Below are positions 26,529 to 35,925 of a DNA stretch of 54,292 bases, one piece after another (position 1 is the first letter of the stretch; each line of letters starts with the position of its first letter). Location: contig NZ_MUXX01000001.1 in the NCBI RefSeq assembly GCF_002015045.1, positions 1 through 54,292 on the forward strand, in the 5' to 3' direction. Both the position numbers and the translations under genes were made by a program. Source of the DNA: Haemophilus paraphrohaemolyticus. GTDB lineage: Bacteria; Pseudomonadota; Gammaproteobacteria; Enterobacterales; Pasteurellaceae. Under the pieces are notes generated by a model. It saw only the letters and a program-made list of their open reading frames with translations, did no database searches and was not told where the DNA came from.

Positions 26529-27968
26529 ATGAAATTTTCCCCCGCTGTTTTATTTGCAATTTTGGGCATCAATCTGACCGCTTTAGCACAAGCTGAAGTA
26601 GCCCAGCCTAAAAATGATCTGACCGAACATTTTCAAGTTGCTCAGCCGAAAATAAAGAGTGCTCCTGTTCCTGAACAAACTGAGAAATCTGGCACTGTGT
26701 CGATGACCAAAGAAGAGTTGGCTCAGCACCCCGATTTAATTGTGCGCGGGTTAATTCCAGCTGTGTTGCAAAACAACGAACAAGCGGTTGAATTATTACT
26801 GCCGATGTACAAAAACTTGCCGAATCAAGATCCATTCTTGCGTGACTGGGCAGAGGCGATTTCTGCTAAATCACAGGGCAATTTTGCGGATGCTGTAGCA
26901 CGCTATCGTTCTCTTTTTGCACAAAAATCAGATATTCCTGCCTTGCGTTATCAACTCGCTCAAGCCCTTTTTTTAAATAACAATAATGAGGCGGCTAAAG
27001 ATCAATTCCAAAAATTGCGTGCAGAAAATTTATCGCCCGATTCAGTTGCAATTATCGACCAATATTTGACCGCTTTAAATAAACGCGATCAGTGGAAATT
27101 TAGCGGTGGAATGAGCTTCCTTAATGAAACTAACATCAATAACGCACCGAAAGCGGGTACAAAAGTAGGCAGTTGGGAAGCCTGGAAAAAAGAGAGTGCA
27201 CAAGGTTTTTCTTACTACTTCAATACTGAGAAAAAATGGTCGTTACCAAATCAATTTTTCACCAAAATGGAACTGAATGCTTCGGGTAAATATTATTGGA
27301 ATAACAAAAAATATAATGAACTCAATGTACGTGCAGGTGCAGGCTTAGGATATCAAACTGCACGTTTTGAAATTGCCCTCACTCCATTTACCGAAAAACG
27401 TTGGTATGCGGGTGGTTCATCCGGTAGTGAATCGCTTAAACAATATTCAAAAAACTCAGGCGTTCAGCTTGAAAGCAGTTACTGGTTGAATGAAAAATGG
27501 CAACTTTCAAGCGTGTTGGAATATGGCGAACAGCGTTATGATTGGCGTAAGCACTTAAACGGCAACAACTATTTGTGGTCAAACACGCTCTTATATGTAC
27601 CAAAAAGCGGGCAATATTGGTTTGTTGGCGTAGATTACAACCGAGAAAATACCCGCGATAAAGACAACGCTTACCAACGCACCACTGCTCGTTTAGGCTG
27701 GGGGCAAGAGTGGGGCTGGGGCATCTCAAGCCGTGTTTCCCTTTCTTATGCGAAACGGACTTATCAGGCTCATCCTGCGCCCGATTTAATCGGTAAAATA
27801 CAAAAAAATGATGAATATTCAACTGCTTTAACCTTTTGGCATCGTGATTTACACTTCTTTGGTGTGACGCCAAAAGTGACTTGGCAATATCAGAAAGTAA
27901 GCAGTAACCACCCGTTTTATAGCTATGACAAAAATCGGGTTTATTTTGAGATGAGTAAAACGTTCTAG
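26529..27968 (+). CDS. Slam-type surface lipoprotein assembly modulator
   Basis: This 479-residue outer-membrane protein has a signal peptide (about 1-22) and an N-terminal alpha-helical TPR-like domain (about 85-190; FADAVARYRSLFAQKSDIPALRY..LAQALFLNN). A beta-barrel domain of about 270 residues follows, with alternating aromatic strands and terminal F (YFEMSKTF). This is the SlipAM/DUF560 organisation of Slam proteins, which move lipoproteins or secreted proteins to the cell surface. A Slam gene usually sits beside its substrate; none is visible here. The ATG at 26529 follows AAAGAGAG; the frame is open 45 bases upstream into the dsbA terminator. Confidence 0.85.
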   Translation: MKFSPAVLFAILGINLTALAQAEVAQPKNDLTEHFQVAQPKIKSAPVPEQTEKSGTVSMTKEELAQHPDLIVRGLIPAVLQNNEQAVELLLPMYKNLPNQDPFLRDWAEAISAKSQGNFADAVARYRSLFAQKSDIPALRYQLAQALFLNNNNEAAKDQFQKLRAENLSPDSVAIIDQYLTALNKRDQWKFSGGMSFLNETNINNAPKAGTKVGSWEAWKKESAQGFSYYFNTEKKWSLPNQFFTKMELNASGKYYWNNKKYNELNVRAGAGLGYQTARFEIALTPFTEKRWYAGGSSGSESLKQYSKNSGVQLESSYWLNEKWQLSSVLEYGEQRYDWRKHLNGNNYLWSNTLLYVPKSGQYWFVGVDYNRENTRDKDNAYQRTTARLGWGQEWGWGISSRVSLSYAKRTYQAHPAPDLIGKIQKNDEYSTALTFWHRDLHFFGVTPKVTWQYQKVSSNHPFYSYDKNRVYFEMSKTF

Positions 27969-27978
27969 GGTTGATGCG

Positions 27979-28716
27979 ATGTTAAAGATAGAGAATCTTT
28001 CTCAGCCTTACGGACTAAAAAAGATAACCTGCTCTTTTCCTGAAGGAAAGTTGATCGGCATTATGGGAGCGAATGGTGCAGGCAAATCGACCTTGCTTAA
28101 AACGATAGCGGGTATTTTACCCATTACAAGCGGTGAAGTTTGGCTCAAAAATACCCAATTGAGCCAAATGAATGCTCTTCAGAGAAGTCAGCAAATAGCT
28201 TATTTGGCTCAAAATACCAATATTCATTGGGATCTTTGTGTTTATGATGTAATTGCACTAGGTTTAGAGGTGCCGCATTCTTTTACTAAAGGGCAGTCAC
28301 TCATTTATCGCATTGCACAAAAATTTTCTGTTGAGCATCTGTTAGATAAATCATTTCAGAAACTTTCGGGCGGCGAAAAAGCACGAGTGCAGCTCGCCCG
28401 CTGTTGTATAAAAAACGCCCCATTGTTACTTGTGGATGAACCGATCGCTCCGCTCGATCCTTATTACCAAATCGATATTATGGAGCAACTAAAATCCCTT
28501 ACGCCAAATCAAACTTGTGTAGTTGCCATTCATCACTTATCGCTTGCCTATCAATTTTGTGATGAAATTATTTTGCTTAATAAAGGCAGAATTATTGCAA
28601 GTGGCGAAACACAAGCGGTTTTAAATGCAGAAAATTTAGCAGTTGCGTTTAATGTGAAAGCAGAATTTGATACAGAGAAAAGAGAGATTCTGGGGATAAG
28701 AAAATTAGAGAAGTAA
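27979..28716 (+). CDS. Lone ABC transporter ATPase, FecE/BtuD-like
   Basis: This 245-residue ABC ATPase has Walker A GANGAGKST, Q-loop YLAQNTN, signature LSGGEKAR, Walker B LLLVDEP and the switch His in VVAIHH. It is most like the ATPases of iron-siderophore, heme or cobalamin importers. It starts 10 bases after the Slam stop and is probably cotranscribed with it, but no permease or binding protein follows (metG is convergent). It must work with a permease coded elsewhere or be a relic. Confidence 0.85.
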   Translation: MLKIENLSQPYGLKKITCSFPEGKLIGIMGANGAGKSTLLKTIAGILPITSGEVWLKNTQLSQMNALQRSQQIAYLAQNTNIHWDLCVYDVIALGLEVPHSFTKGQSLIYRIAQKFSVEHLLDKSFQKLSGGEKARVQLARCCIKNAPLLLVDEPIAPLDPYYQIDIMEQLKSLTPNQTCVVAIHHLSLAYQFCDEIILLNKGRIIASGETQAVLNAENLAVAFNVKAEFDTEKREILGIRKLEK

Positions 28717-28720
28717 TAGT

Positions 28721-28757
28721 AAAAAAGCTAAGTCTCGTAAATTACAAGACCTAGCTC
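28721..28757 (-). terminator. Terminator after metG (probably bidirectional)
   Basis: AGCTAAGTCTCGTAA and TTACAAGACCTAGCT form an imperfect long stem. On the minus strand CTTTTTTACT follows. It sits between the convergent ABC ATPase gene and metG; the T-run favours metG. Confidence 0.7.
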
Positions 28758-28826
28758 TTATATTGAAAATGCTTTTGGGATTAGATCATAACAACTATTT
28801 TCTATTTCCCACCATCTCTCAAAAAC

Positions 28827-30884
28827 CTATTTCACCTGCATACCAGGGCGAACACCTTCATCGCCTGAAAGTAAGAATAGATCCGCACCGCCAGTGCCTG
28901 CCGATAAAATCATCCCTTCTGATACGCCGAATTTCATTTTGCGAGGGGCAAGGTTCGCGACCATAATTACAAAACGCCCGTTCAGCTCTTCAGGGTTGTT
29001 GTAGGCAGCTTTAATACCTGACAACACTTGGCGTTGATGGTCGCCTAAGTCTAATTGGAATTTTAACAATTTATTCGACTCTGGAACGGCTTCGCAGCTG
29101 ATCACTTTCGCTACGCGTAAGTCTAATTTCGCGAAATCATCAATGGTGATTTCTGGAGCAATCGGTTCGATTGCAGAATTTTCTTGATTTTCCACCGCTT
29201 GTTTTCCTTTTTTCGGTTCATTTTTAGTTTGTTCGGCAAAAAGCTGTTTCGTTTCTTCAATCACCGCATCAATCTGTTTTTTCTCAAGACGAGAGAACAA
29301 TGATTTAAATGGTGAAACTGTTTTGCCTAATAATGGTTGGGCAATGGTTTCCCAGCTTAATTCTGTTTGTAAGAACGCTTCAGCACGTTCTGCAAGCTGT
29401 GGTAAAACGGGTTTTAAATAACTCATTAACACACGGAATAATTCAATACCCATTGAACAAACGGTTTGTAATTCCGCTTCTAGACCTTCTTCTTTAGCAA
29501 TAACCCAAGGTGCTTTGTCATCAACATATTTGTTTGCGCGGTCAGCTAAATCCATAATTAAACGAATTGCTTTATTATATTCACGTGCTTCAAAATGTGC
29601 TGCAACTTGCTCTGATTGTGCAACAAATTCTGCGAAAAGCACTTCATCTTCAAGTTTATCCGCTAATTTTCCTTCAAAACGTTTTGCAATAAAACTTGCA
29701 TTACGAGAAGCTAAGTTCACTAATTTGTTTACGATGTCGCTATTCACACGCTGTACAAAATCTTCAAGGCTTAAGTCTAAATCTTCAATACGCTCGTTTA
29801 ATTTCGCCGCATAATAGTAACGTAAACATTCTGGATCGATATGTTTTAAATAGGTGCTAGCTTGAATAAAGGTTCCACGGGATTTCGACATTTTCACGCC
29901 ATCCACAGTCACATAACCGTGAGCAAACACATTGGTTGGTTTACGTTGTTCGCAGCCATCTAACATCGCCGGCCAAAATAGGCTATGGAAGTAAACAATA
30001 TCTTTACCGATAAAATGATAAAGCTCTGTTGTTGAATCTTTTTTCCAGAACTCGTTGTAGTCAATGCCTGTGCGATCGCAAAGATTTTTGAATGATGCCA
30101 TGTAGCCAATAGGTGCATCTAACCACACATAAAAGAATTTGTTGTCTGCATCTGGAATTGGGAAACCAAAGTAAGGCGCATCACGGCTGATGTCCCATTG
30201 TTGTAATCCGCTTTCAAACCACTCTTGCATTTTGTTGGCAATTTCAGGTTGAAGTGAACCAGAACGTGTCCATTCTTTCAGCATACTTTCAAAACTTGGT
30301 AAATCGAAGAAGAAATGTTCTGATTCTTTCACAATAGGGGTTGCGCCTGAAACGGCTGAACGTGGATTGATAAGATCCATCGGGCTATAAGTAGATGCAC
30401 AGACTTCACAGTTATCACCATATTGATCTTCTGCTTTACATTTCGGGCAAGTCCCTTTTACAAAGCGATCTGGCAAGAACATCTCTTTTTCTGGGTCGAA
30501 AAGCTGTGAAATCACACGACTTTTAATAAAACCGTTCTCTTTCAGCTTTAAATACATTGCAGTCGTAATTTCACGGTTTTCTTCGCTGTGGGTCGAGTGG
30601 TAGTTATCAAAACTGATATTAAAGCCTTTAAAATCGGCAACGTGATCGGTTTTCGCTTTTTCAATCAATTGCTCAGGGGTAATACCTTGTTTTGCTGCAT
30701 TAAGCATAATCGGTGTGCCGTGTGCATCATCTGCACAAACAAAATGCACTTCGTTGCCACGCATACGTTGGAAACGCACCCAAATATCCGCTTGAATATG
30801 CTCAAGCATATGACCTAAGTGAATCGCCCCATTCGCATAAGGCAGGGCACAAGTGACCAACATTTTTCGTTTTTGATTTGACAT
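28827..30884 (-). CDS. metG: Methionine--tRNA ligase
   Basis: This 685-residue class I aminoacyl-tRNA synthetase charges tRNA-Met. It has the HIGH-type motif GAIHLGH, zinc cysteines (CPKC...CEVC), the KMSKS loop [10 protein letters not shown], an anticodon-binding helical domain, a Lys/Glu-rich linker (about 545-575) and a C-terminal EMAP-like tRNA-binding domain ([12 protein letters not shown]...). The start [19 protein letters not shown] at 30884 is chosen over an ATG 12 bases upstream because GAGAAG lies ahead of it and the family starts here. Confidence 0.96.
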   Translation of the reverse strand: MSNQKRKMLVTCALPYANGAIHLGHMLEHIQADIWVRFQRMRGNEVHFVCADDAHGTPIMLNAAKQGITPEQLIEKAKTDHVADFKGFNISFDNYHSTHSEENREITTAMYLKLKENGFIKSRVISQLFDPEKEMFLPDRFVKGTCPKCKAEDQYGDNCEVCASTYSPMDLINPRSAVSGATPIVKESEHFFFDLPSFESMLKEWTRSGSLQPEIANKMQEWFESGLQQWDISRDAPYFGFPIPDADNKFFYVWLDAPIGYMASFKNLCDRTGIDYNEFWKKDSTTELYHFIGKDIVYFHSLFWPAMLDGCEQRKPTNVFAHGYVTVDGVKMSKSRGTFIQASTYLKHIDPECLRYYYAAKLNERIEDLDLSLEDFVQRVNSDIVNKLVNLASRNASFIAKRFEGKLADKLEDEVLFAEFVAQSEQVAAHFEAREYNKAIRLIMDLADRANKYVDDKAPWVIAKEEGLEAELQTVCSMGIELFRVLMSYLKPVLPQLAERAEAFLQTELSWETIAQPLLGKTVSPFKSLFSRLEKKQIDAVIEETKQLFAEQTKNEPKKGKQAVENQENSAIEPIAPEITIDDFAKLDLRVAKVISCEAVPESNKLLKFQLDLGDHQRQVLSGIKAAYNNPEELNGRFVIMVANLAPRKMKFGVSEGMILSAGTGGADLFLLSGDEGVRPGMQVK

Positions 30885-30963
30885 TGTTCTTCTCATAAAT
30901 CTAGTAAAAAATCGTGGGGATTGTAGCTCAAAAAGGGCGTTTTTTCTAGGTGGAAGAAGGAAT

Positions 30964-31007
30964 AAGCGGTCTTTTTTCTGTAAAAGTTTACGAAATTACG
31001 ACCGCTT
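30964..31007. other. Paired uptake sequences between metG and adhE
   Basis: AAGCGGTC and GACCGCTT are inverted copies 28 bases apart in the 344-base gap between the divergent metG and adhE. They do not follow the end of any gene, so here the pair is not acting as a terminator of a known transcript. It could end a short antisense or upstream RNA, or be only an uptake site. The remainder of the gap is AT-rich and holds the adhE control region. Confidence 0.55.
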
Positions 31008-31106
31008 GAAAATGTCAGTTAGCATGCTGAATTGCTCGTTTGCTTTTCCTAAAAGTTATCTAATTGTAAATTTTTAGTTTCAGTTTTTTTACCACTTGAA
31101 ACCTTC

Positions 31107-31146
31107 TTGATTAAGATCAAAAATACCTCTTGTGAGTGAGTAAATT
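31107..31146 (+). promoter_or_regulatory. FNR site and promoter of adhE
   Basis: TTGATTAAGATCAA (31107-31120) is an exact match to the FNR palindrome TTGAT-N4-ATCAA. TAAATT at 31141-31146 is placed as a -10 for a start near 31155, which would put the FNR site at about -41.5, the class II activating position. This fits anaerobic induction of a fermentative alcohol dehydrogenase. The -10 match is only moderate. Confidence 0.8.
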
Positions 31147-31228
31147 TAGGTGCAAATCTTTTACAGTTGGATAATAATTTCATCAGTTAAAGAATTTTAG
31201 ATTTTTAATTTTTAGAGGAAACCAAACT

Positions 31229-33844
31229 ATGGCTAAAGCAACTCAAACTGCTCAACCTTATGATGCTCAAGCGGAAGTGAATGCACTTGTTGAAAAAGGC
31301 TTGAAAGCCCTTGATGAGTTCCGTCATTTAAACCAAGAGCAAGTGGATTACATTGTCGCAAAAGCGTCTGTAGCGGCATTAGATAAACACGGTGTGTTGG
31401 CAATGCACGCATATGAAGAAACGGGTCGTGGCGTATTCGAAGATAAAGCCACCAAAAACCTGTTTGCCTGTGAATATGTCGTGAACAATATGCGTCACTT
31501 AAAAACAGCTGGAGTGATCAGTGAAGACGATGTAACAGGTATCACTGAAATTGCTGACCCAGTCGGCGTTATCTGCGGTATCACACCAACCACCAACCCA
31601 ACTTCAACCACTATCTTCAAAGCGTTAATCGCCCTTAAAACACGTAACCCAATCGTTTTTGCTTTCCACCCGTCTGCTCAACAATCTTCAGCTCATGCGG
31701 CACAAGTTGTACGTGATGCGGCTGTCGCTGCGGGTGCACCAGAAAACTGCGTGCAATGGATTACCGTTCCATCTATGGAAGGCACTTCTGCGTTAATGAA
31801 ACACCCTGGCATTGCAACGATTCTTGCAACTGGCGGTAATGCAATGGTAGAAGCGGCTTACTCTTGCGGCAAACCAGCATTAGGCGTGGGGGCAGGTAAC
31901 GTGCCAGCTTATGTGGAAAAAACCGCAAAACTGAAACAAGCGGTCTACGACATTGTGATGTCAAAATCATTCGATAACGGTATGATTTGTGCTTCTGAAC
32001 AGGCTGCAATTGTCGATAAAGAAATCTATGCGGATTTCATCAAAGAGATGCAATCTTACGGCGTTTATTTGGTGAATAAAAAAGAGAAAGCCTTGCTTGA
32101 AAAATTCATTTTCGGCGTGGATAAAGCTCACGATGAAAACTGTGCTGGTGCAAAATTAAATGCGGCTGTGGTGGGTAAACCAGCAGCGTGGATTGCTGAA
32201 CAAGCAGGCTTTACCGTTCCACCAAAAACCAACATTCTTTTAGCAGAATGTGCTTTCGTGGGAGAGGGCGAACCGCTTACTCGTGAAAAACTTTCTCCTG
32301 TGCTTGCGTTATTAAAATCTAACAGCACAGAACAAGGCTTGGAATTAGCGGAAGCGATGGTGAACTTCCACGGTTTAGGTCACTCTGCGGCAATTCACAC
32401 GCAAAATGCAGAATTAGCAAAAACTTTCGGCGAACGCGTTAAAGCGATTCGTGTAATTTGGAACTCACCATCAACATTTGGTGGTATCGGTGATGTGTAT
32501 AACTCCTTCCTGCCTTCATTAACGCTTGGTTGTGGTTCTTACGGTAAAAACTCCGTGGGCAACAACGTGAGTGCAGTGAACTTAATTAACATCAAACGTG
32601 TAGGCAGACGGAGAAATAATATGCAATGGTTTAAAGTGCCATCAAAAATCTACTTTGAGCGTGACTCAATTCAATACCTTAAATCCATGAGCGATGTTCA
32701 CAAAGTGATGATCGTAACCGACCGTTCAATGGTAGATTTAGGCTTTGTGGATCGTATTACCGAACAATTACGCCTACGCCGTAACAAAGTGATGATCCAG
32801 CTTTTCACTGATGTAGAACCAAACCCAAGCCTACAAACCGTACAACGCGGTACAGAATTGATGCGTAGCTTCCAACCTGACACCATCATCGCATTAGGTG
32901 GTGGCTCACCAATGGATGCAGCGAAAATTATGTGGTTATTCTATGAACAACCAGAAGTAGATTTCCGCGATTTAGTGCAAAAATTTATGGATATTCGCAA
33001 ACGTGCGTTCAAATTTCCACAATTAGGTCGCAAAGCGAAATTCGTGGGCATTCCAACCACATCAGGCACAGGTTCTGAAGTGACTCCATTTGCGGTAATT
33101 ACGGATGGCGACATTAAATATCCATTAGCGGACTACTCATTAACCCCAACAATCGCGATTGTTGACCCAGCATTAGTGATGTCTGTGCCTTCACACGTTG
33201 CGGCAGATACAGGTTTAGACGTATTAACTCACGCAACAGAGGCTTACACGTCGATTCTTGCGAACGACTATACCGATGGCTTAGCCTTACAAGCGATTAA
33301 ATTAGTTTTCGAAAACCTTGAAAAATCGGTGAAAGAGTTTGACGAAACCGCACGTGAAAAAATGCACAACGCTTCAACAATGGCAGGTATGGCTTTCGCC
33401 AATGCGTTCTTGGGTATCTGTCACTCAATGGCACACAAAATCGGCGGTAAATTCCACACCATTCACGGCCGTACCAATGCGATTTTACTGCCGCACGTAA
33501 TCCGCTACAACGGCACACGCCCAACCAAAGTGGCAACCTGGCCGAAATATACCAACTATGTAGCAGATATTCGTTTCCAAGATATTGCACGTATGCTTGG
33601 CTTACCAGCTTCAACTCCAGAAGAAGCCGTGGAATCTTATGCAAAAGCGGTGCACGACTTGGCAGTGCGTTGTGGCGTGAAAATGTCCTTACGTGACCAA
33701 GGTGTCGATGAAAAAGAATTCATCGGTTCATTGCGTGAATTAGCGTTAAACGCATTCGAAGACCAATGTACGCCAGCGAACCCACGCTTAGCGATGATTG
33801 AAGATATGGAAGAGTTGATGAAAAAAGCGTATTACGGTGAGTAA
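31229..33844 (+). CDS. adhE: Bifunctional acetaldehyde-CoA/alcohol dehydrogenase
   Basis: This 871-residue AdhE is a fusion. Residues 1 to about 445 form the CoA-acylating acetaldehyde dehydrogenase (catalytic Cys in FDNGMICASEQ; GVGAGNVPAYV). Residues about 460-871 form the iron-dependent alcohol dehydrogenase (ALGGGSPMDAAKIMW nucleotide loop; iron His ligands in the LTHATEAY and CHSMAHKIGG...HTIHGRTNA blocks). It reduces acetyl-CoA to ethanol during fermentation to recycle NADH, and AdhE proteins form spirosomes. A long gap with an FNR palindrome precedes it, and TTAGAGGAAACC is a good ribosome binding site. Confidence 0.97.
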   Translation: MAKATQTAQPYDAQAEVNALVEKGLKALDEFRHLNQEQVDYIVAKASVAALDKHGVLAMHAYEETGRGVFEDKATKNLFACEYVVNNMRHLKTAGVISEDDVTGITEIADPVGVICGITPTTNPTSTTIFKALIALKTRNPIVFAFHPSAQQSSAHAAQVVRDAAVAAGAPENCVQWITVPSMEGTSALMKHPGIATILATGGNAMVEAAYSCGKPALGVGAGNVPAYVEKTAKLKQAVYDIVMSKSFDNGMICASEQAAIVDKEIYADFIKEMQSYGVYLVNKKEKALLEKFIFGVDKAHDENCAGAKLNAAVVGKPAAWIAEQAGFTVPPKTNILLAECAFVGEGEPLTREKLSPVLALLKSNSTEQGLELAEAMVNFHGLGHSAAIHTQNAELAKTFGERVKAIRVIWNSPSTFGGIGDVYNSFLPSLTLGCGSYGKNSVGNNVSAVNLINIKRVGRRRNNMQWFKVPSKIYFERDSIQYLKSMSDVHKVMIVTDRSMVDLGFVDRITEQLRLRRNKVMIQLFTDVEPNPSLQTVQRGTELMRSFQPDTIIALGGGSPMDAAKIMWLFYEQPEVDFRDLVQKFMDIRKRAFKFPQLGRKAKFVGIPTTSGTGSEVTPFAVITDGDIKYPLADYSLTPTIAIVDPALVMSVPSHVAADTGLDVLTHATEAYTSILANDYTDGLALQAIKLVFENLEKSVKEFDETAREKMHNASTMAGMAFANAFLGICHSMAHKIGGKFHTIHGRTNAILLPHVIRYNGTRPTKVATWPKYTNYVADIRFQDIARMLGLPASTPEEAVESYAKAVHDLAVRCGVKMSLRDQGVDEKEFIGSLRELALNAFEDQCTPANPRLAMIEDMEELMKKAYYGE

Positions 33845-33875
33845 TCAACACTAATCACATTTGATTAACGAATCC

Positions 33876-33936
33876 AAGCGGCTAAATTTCTTGAACGTTT
33901 TGCAAAAAATTCGAGGAATTTAACCGCTTTTTATTA
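33876..33936 (+). terminator. Terminator after adhE
   Basis: AAGCGGCTAAATTT and GAATTTAACCGCTT form a long stem with a few mismatches, followed by TTTTATTA. As elsewhere, the ends resemble uptake-signal cores. Confidence 0.75.
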
Positions 33937-33983
33937 GACTTTTGCCATTTAAAAAAGATTAATGCTCTAGCATATTTTTACTT

Positions 33984-34009
33984 AAAATTGTGATCTAGAT
34001 CACAATTTT
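33984..34009. promoter_or_regulatory. Perfect CRP palindrome upstream of the adhesin
   Basis: A 26-base perfect palindrome centred on TTGTGATCTAGATCACAA matches the ideal CRP site (TGTGA-N6-TCACA). GATAAG near 34029 could be the -10 of a start near 34038, placing CRP at about -41.5. It is located about 86 bases before the adhesin ATG, so the adhesin is probably activated by cAMP-CRP. Confidence 0.85.
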
Positions 34010-34545
34010 ATGCTTGAATTGTATCTCTGATAAGCTCATAATTTTTATGAGCAAATCACTCAAATTTTTTACTACCTTACATAAGGACTATATTATGAAA
34101 TTTAAAACGTACTGCAATAGCATTATTTGTAGGTGGTGTTATTTCAACTTATGCATCTGCAGATGGGCAACTTGATGCTGCATTTGGGACTATTAAAACT
34201 GCGATTGAAACAAACAAAACGGCATTAGAATCTAAAGCAGATAAAGCATTAGTAGACGAACTTGACGAAGATGTAGGTAAGCTAGAAGATAAAGTTAATG
34301 GTATAGCTGAAACAGCTGCAAATAAAGAGGATTTAGGTAAATTAAATGATGCCGTAGAAACTCTTCGTGATGATGTAAATAATAATACCGATATTCTTAG
34401 TCAAAATAGCGAGGATATCGCAGCGAACAAAGAGGCAATTGAAGCGAATAAAACTGCGATTGAAACAAACAAAGCTGCCATTGATGAAATTAAAAATCTT
34501 CAAGGTTACGACTCTTTAACTAAAGTAGAAAACATTGTTAGCAAT

Positions 34546-35150
34546 AAAGCAGATCAAGATTATGTGGAAGGTTTAGAGCGTGACGTTAAAGCTAATACTC
34601 AAGATATTAAAGAGTTATCAGAAGGTATTAGAGATAATATCTTACCAGCAATTGAAGCAAACCGTACAGACATTGATGCAAATAAAGCAGATGTTGATAC
34701 ATTGAAAAATAAAGTAGCTGGAGCAGCTGCTGCTGTTGACTTGCTTACTCAAAATATTGCGTTAAACAAAACTAATATAGAGTCTAAAGCAGATCAAGAT
34801 TATGTAGAAGGTTTAGAGCGTGACGTTAAAGCTAATACTCAAGATATTAAAGAGTTATCAGAAGGTATTAGAGATAATATCTTACCAGCAATTGAAGCAA
34901 ACCGTACAGACATTGATGCAAATAAAGCAGATGTTGATACATTGAAAAATAGAGCAGATGGAGCAGCTGCTGCTGTTAACTTGCTTGCTCAAAATATTGG
35001 CTTAAATAAAACCAACATAGAGAAAAAAGCAGATAAAGCAGATGTAGATGCTTTGAAAAATAGAGTAGATGGAGCGGCGGCAGCAGCTAATTTACTTGCT
35101 CAAAATATTGGCTTAAATAAAACCAACATAGAGAAAAAAGCAGATAAAAC
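34546..35150 (+). repeat. 240-bp and 111-bp nested tandem repeats in the adhesin
   Basis: Bases 34546-34785 and 34786-35025 are a near-identical tandem duplication with a 240-base (80-codon) period, differing at only a few sites in the portion compared. The final 111 bases (37 codons; ...LLAQNIGLNKTNIEKKADK) of the second copy are repeated once more up to about 35136. The periods are multiples of three, so copy-number change would lengthen or shorten the stalk without losing frame. Confidence 0.9.
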
Positions 35151-35401
35151 AGATGTAGATGCAAATAAAGCAGCGATTGGTGATCTAGCAACAGTAATTG
35201 ATGAAGCAGTCACAAATCTAGACGGAGTAGTAAATGATTTACATGGAGATTTATCAGTAACCAAACATACTGTAGCAGAAAATCGTAAGGACATTGACAA
35301 AAACGCTTCACGTATTACAAATACTCGTAATAAACAAGTTCTTCAAAATGCTCGTTTAGATAATCACAGTAATAGAATTGGTGTGAATGAAGCTGCAATC
35401 G

Positions 35402-35540
35402 CAACTAACAAAGCTGATATTGAAACTAACAAAGCTGATATTGAAACTAACAAAGCTGATATTGCAACTAATAAAGCTGATATTGCAACTAACAAAGCTG
35501 ATATTGCAACTAACAAAGCTAACATTATCACTAACAGAGC
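35402..35540 (+). repeat. 21-bp tandem repeats encoding 7-residue stalk units
   Basis: About six to seven units of AACAAAGCTGATATTGAAACT and close variants (GCAACT) encode TNKADIE/TNKADIA heptads, then decay into TNKANII, TNRANIA and ANTAAIA. This is a coiled-coil array just before the anchor domain and a typical site of slippage. Unit changes keep the frame. Confidence 0.9.
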
Positions 35541-35883
35541 TAACATTGCAGCTAACACAGCGGCAATTGCAACACACAATCAACGCCTTGATCATTTAGA
35601 TAATAGAGTTAATAAACTTGATAAAGATCTTAAACGTGGTCTTGCTACTCAAGCTGCTTTAACAGGTTTATTCCAACCATATACTGTAGGTAAAGCAAAC
35701 TTTACGGCTGCTGTTGGTGGTTATAAATCTCAAACTGCGGTTGCTATTGGTACAGGTTACCGTTATAACAAGCATGTTGCAACTAAAGCAGGTATCGCAT
35801 TTACTCAAGGCGGTGCTGCTTATAATGTTGGTGTGAATTTTGAATGGTAATAGATAACGAAGTTTATCTAATGACTTAAAATC

Positions 35884-35924
35884 AATACCTGTTTTTGAAT
35901 GATTTCAGAAACAGGTATTTTTTA
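35884..35924 (+). terminator. Terminator after the adhesin
   Basis: AATACCTGTTT and AAACAGGTATT form an 11-bp perfect stem with a 14-base loop, followed by TTTTT. It sits about 35 bases after the adhesin stop. Confidence 0.85.
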
Positions 35925-35925
35925 T

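Larger units (their letters stand above)
34095..35850 (+). pseudogene. YadA-type trimeric autotransporter adhesin, frame-shifted in the signal peptide
   Basis: From 34108 a single frame is open to the stop at 35850: RTAIALFVGGVISTYASA looks like the rest of a signal peptide, then about 480 residues of coiled-coil stalk rich in NKADI/NKTNI heptads, then a C-terminal YadA anchor (about 80 residues, ending NVGVNFEW). The good start ATG AAA TTT AAA (34095, with AAGGACTATATT upstream) is in a different frame. Removing one A from the AAAA run at 34104-34107 restores MKFKRTAIALFVGG. No usable in-frame start exists before GTG 34564, which would lack a signal peptide. There is no globular head domain; the passenger is all stalk. 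As read, it is not exportable. Confidence 0.8.

Noticed and set aside
35402..35540. Possible CRISPR-like array
   Set aside because: The 21-bp units are contiguous with no spacers and encode in-frame heptads of a coiled coil.
35356..35599. Long antisense and alternate-frame reading frames rich in Ser/Cys/Ile or Leu/Thr repeats opposite the adhesin
   Set aside because: They are by-products of the 21-bp repeat array in other frames; no ribosome binding sites or domains.
34564..35850. Adhesin starting at GTG 34564 as a complete gene
   Set aside because: The frame is open for 450 more bases upstream with coherent stalk and signal-peptide sequence, and a protein from 34564 would have no export signal.
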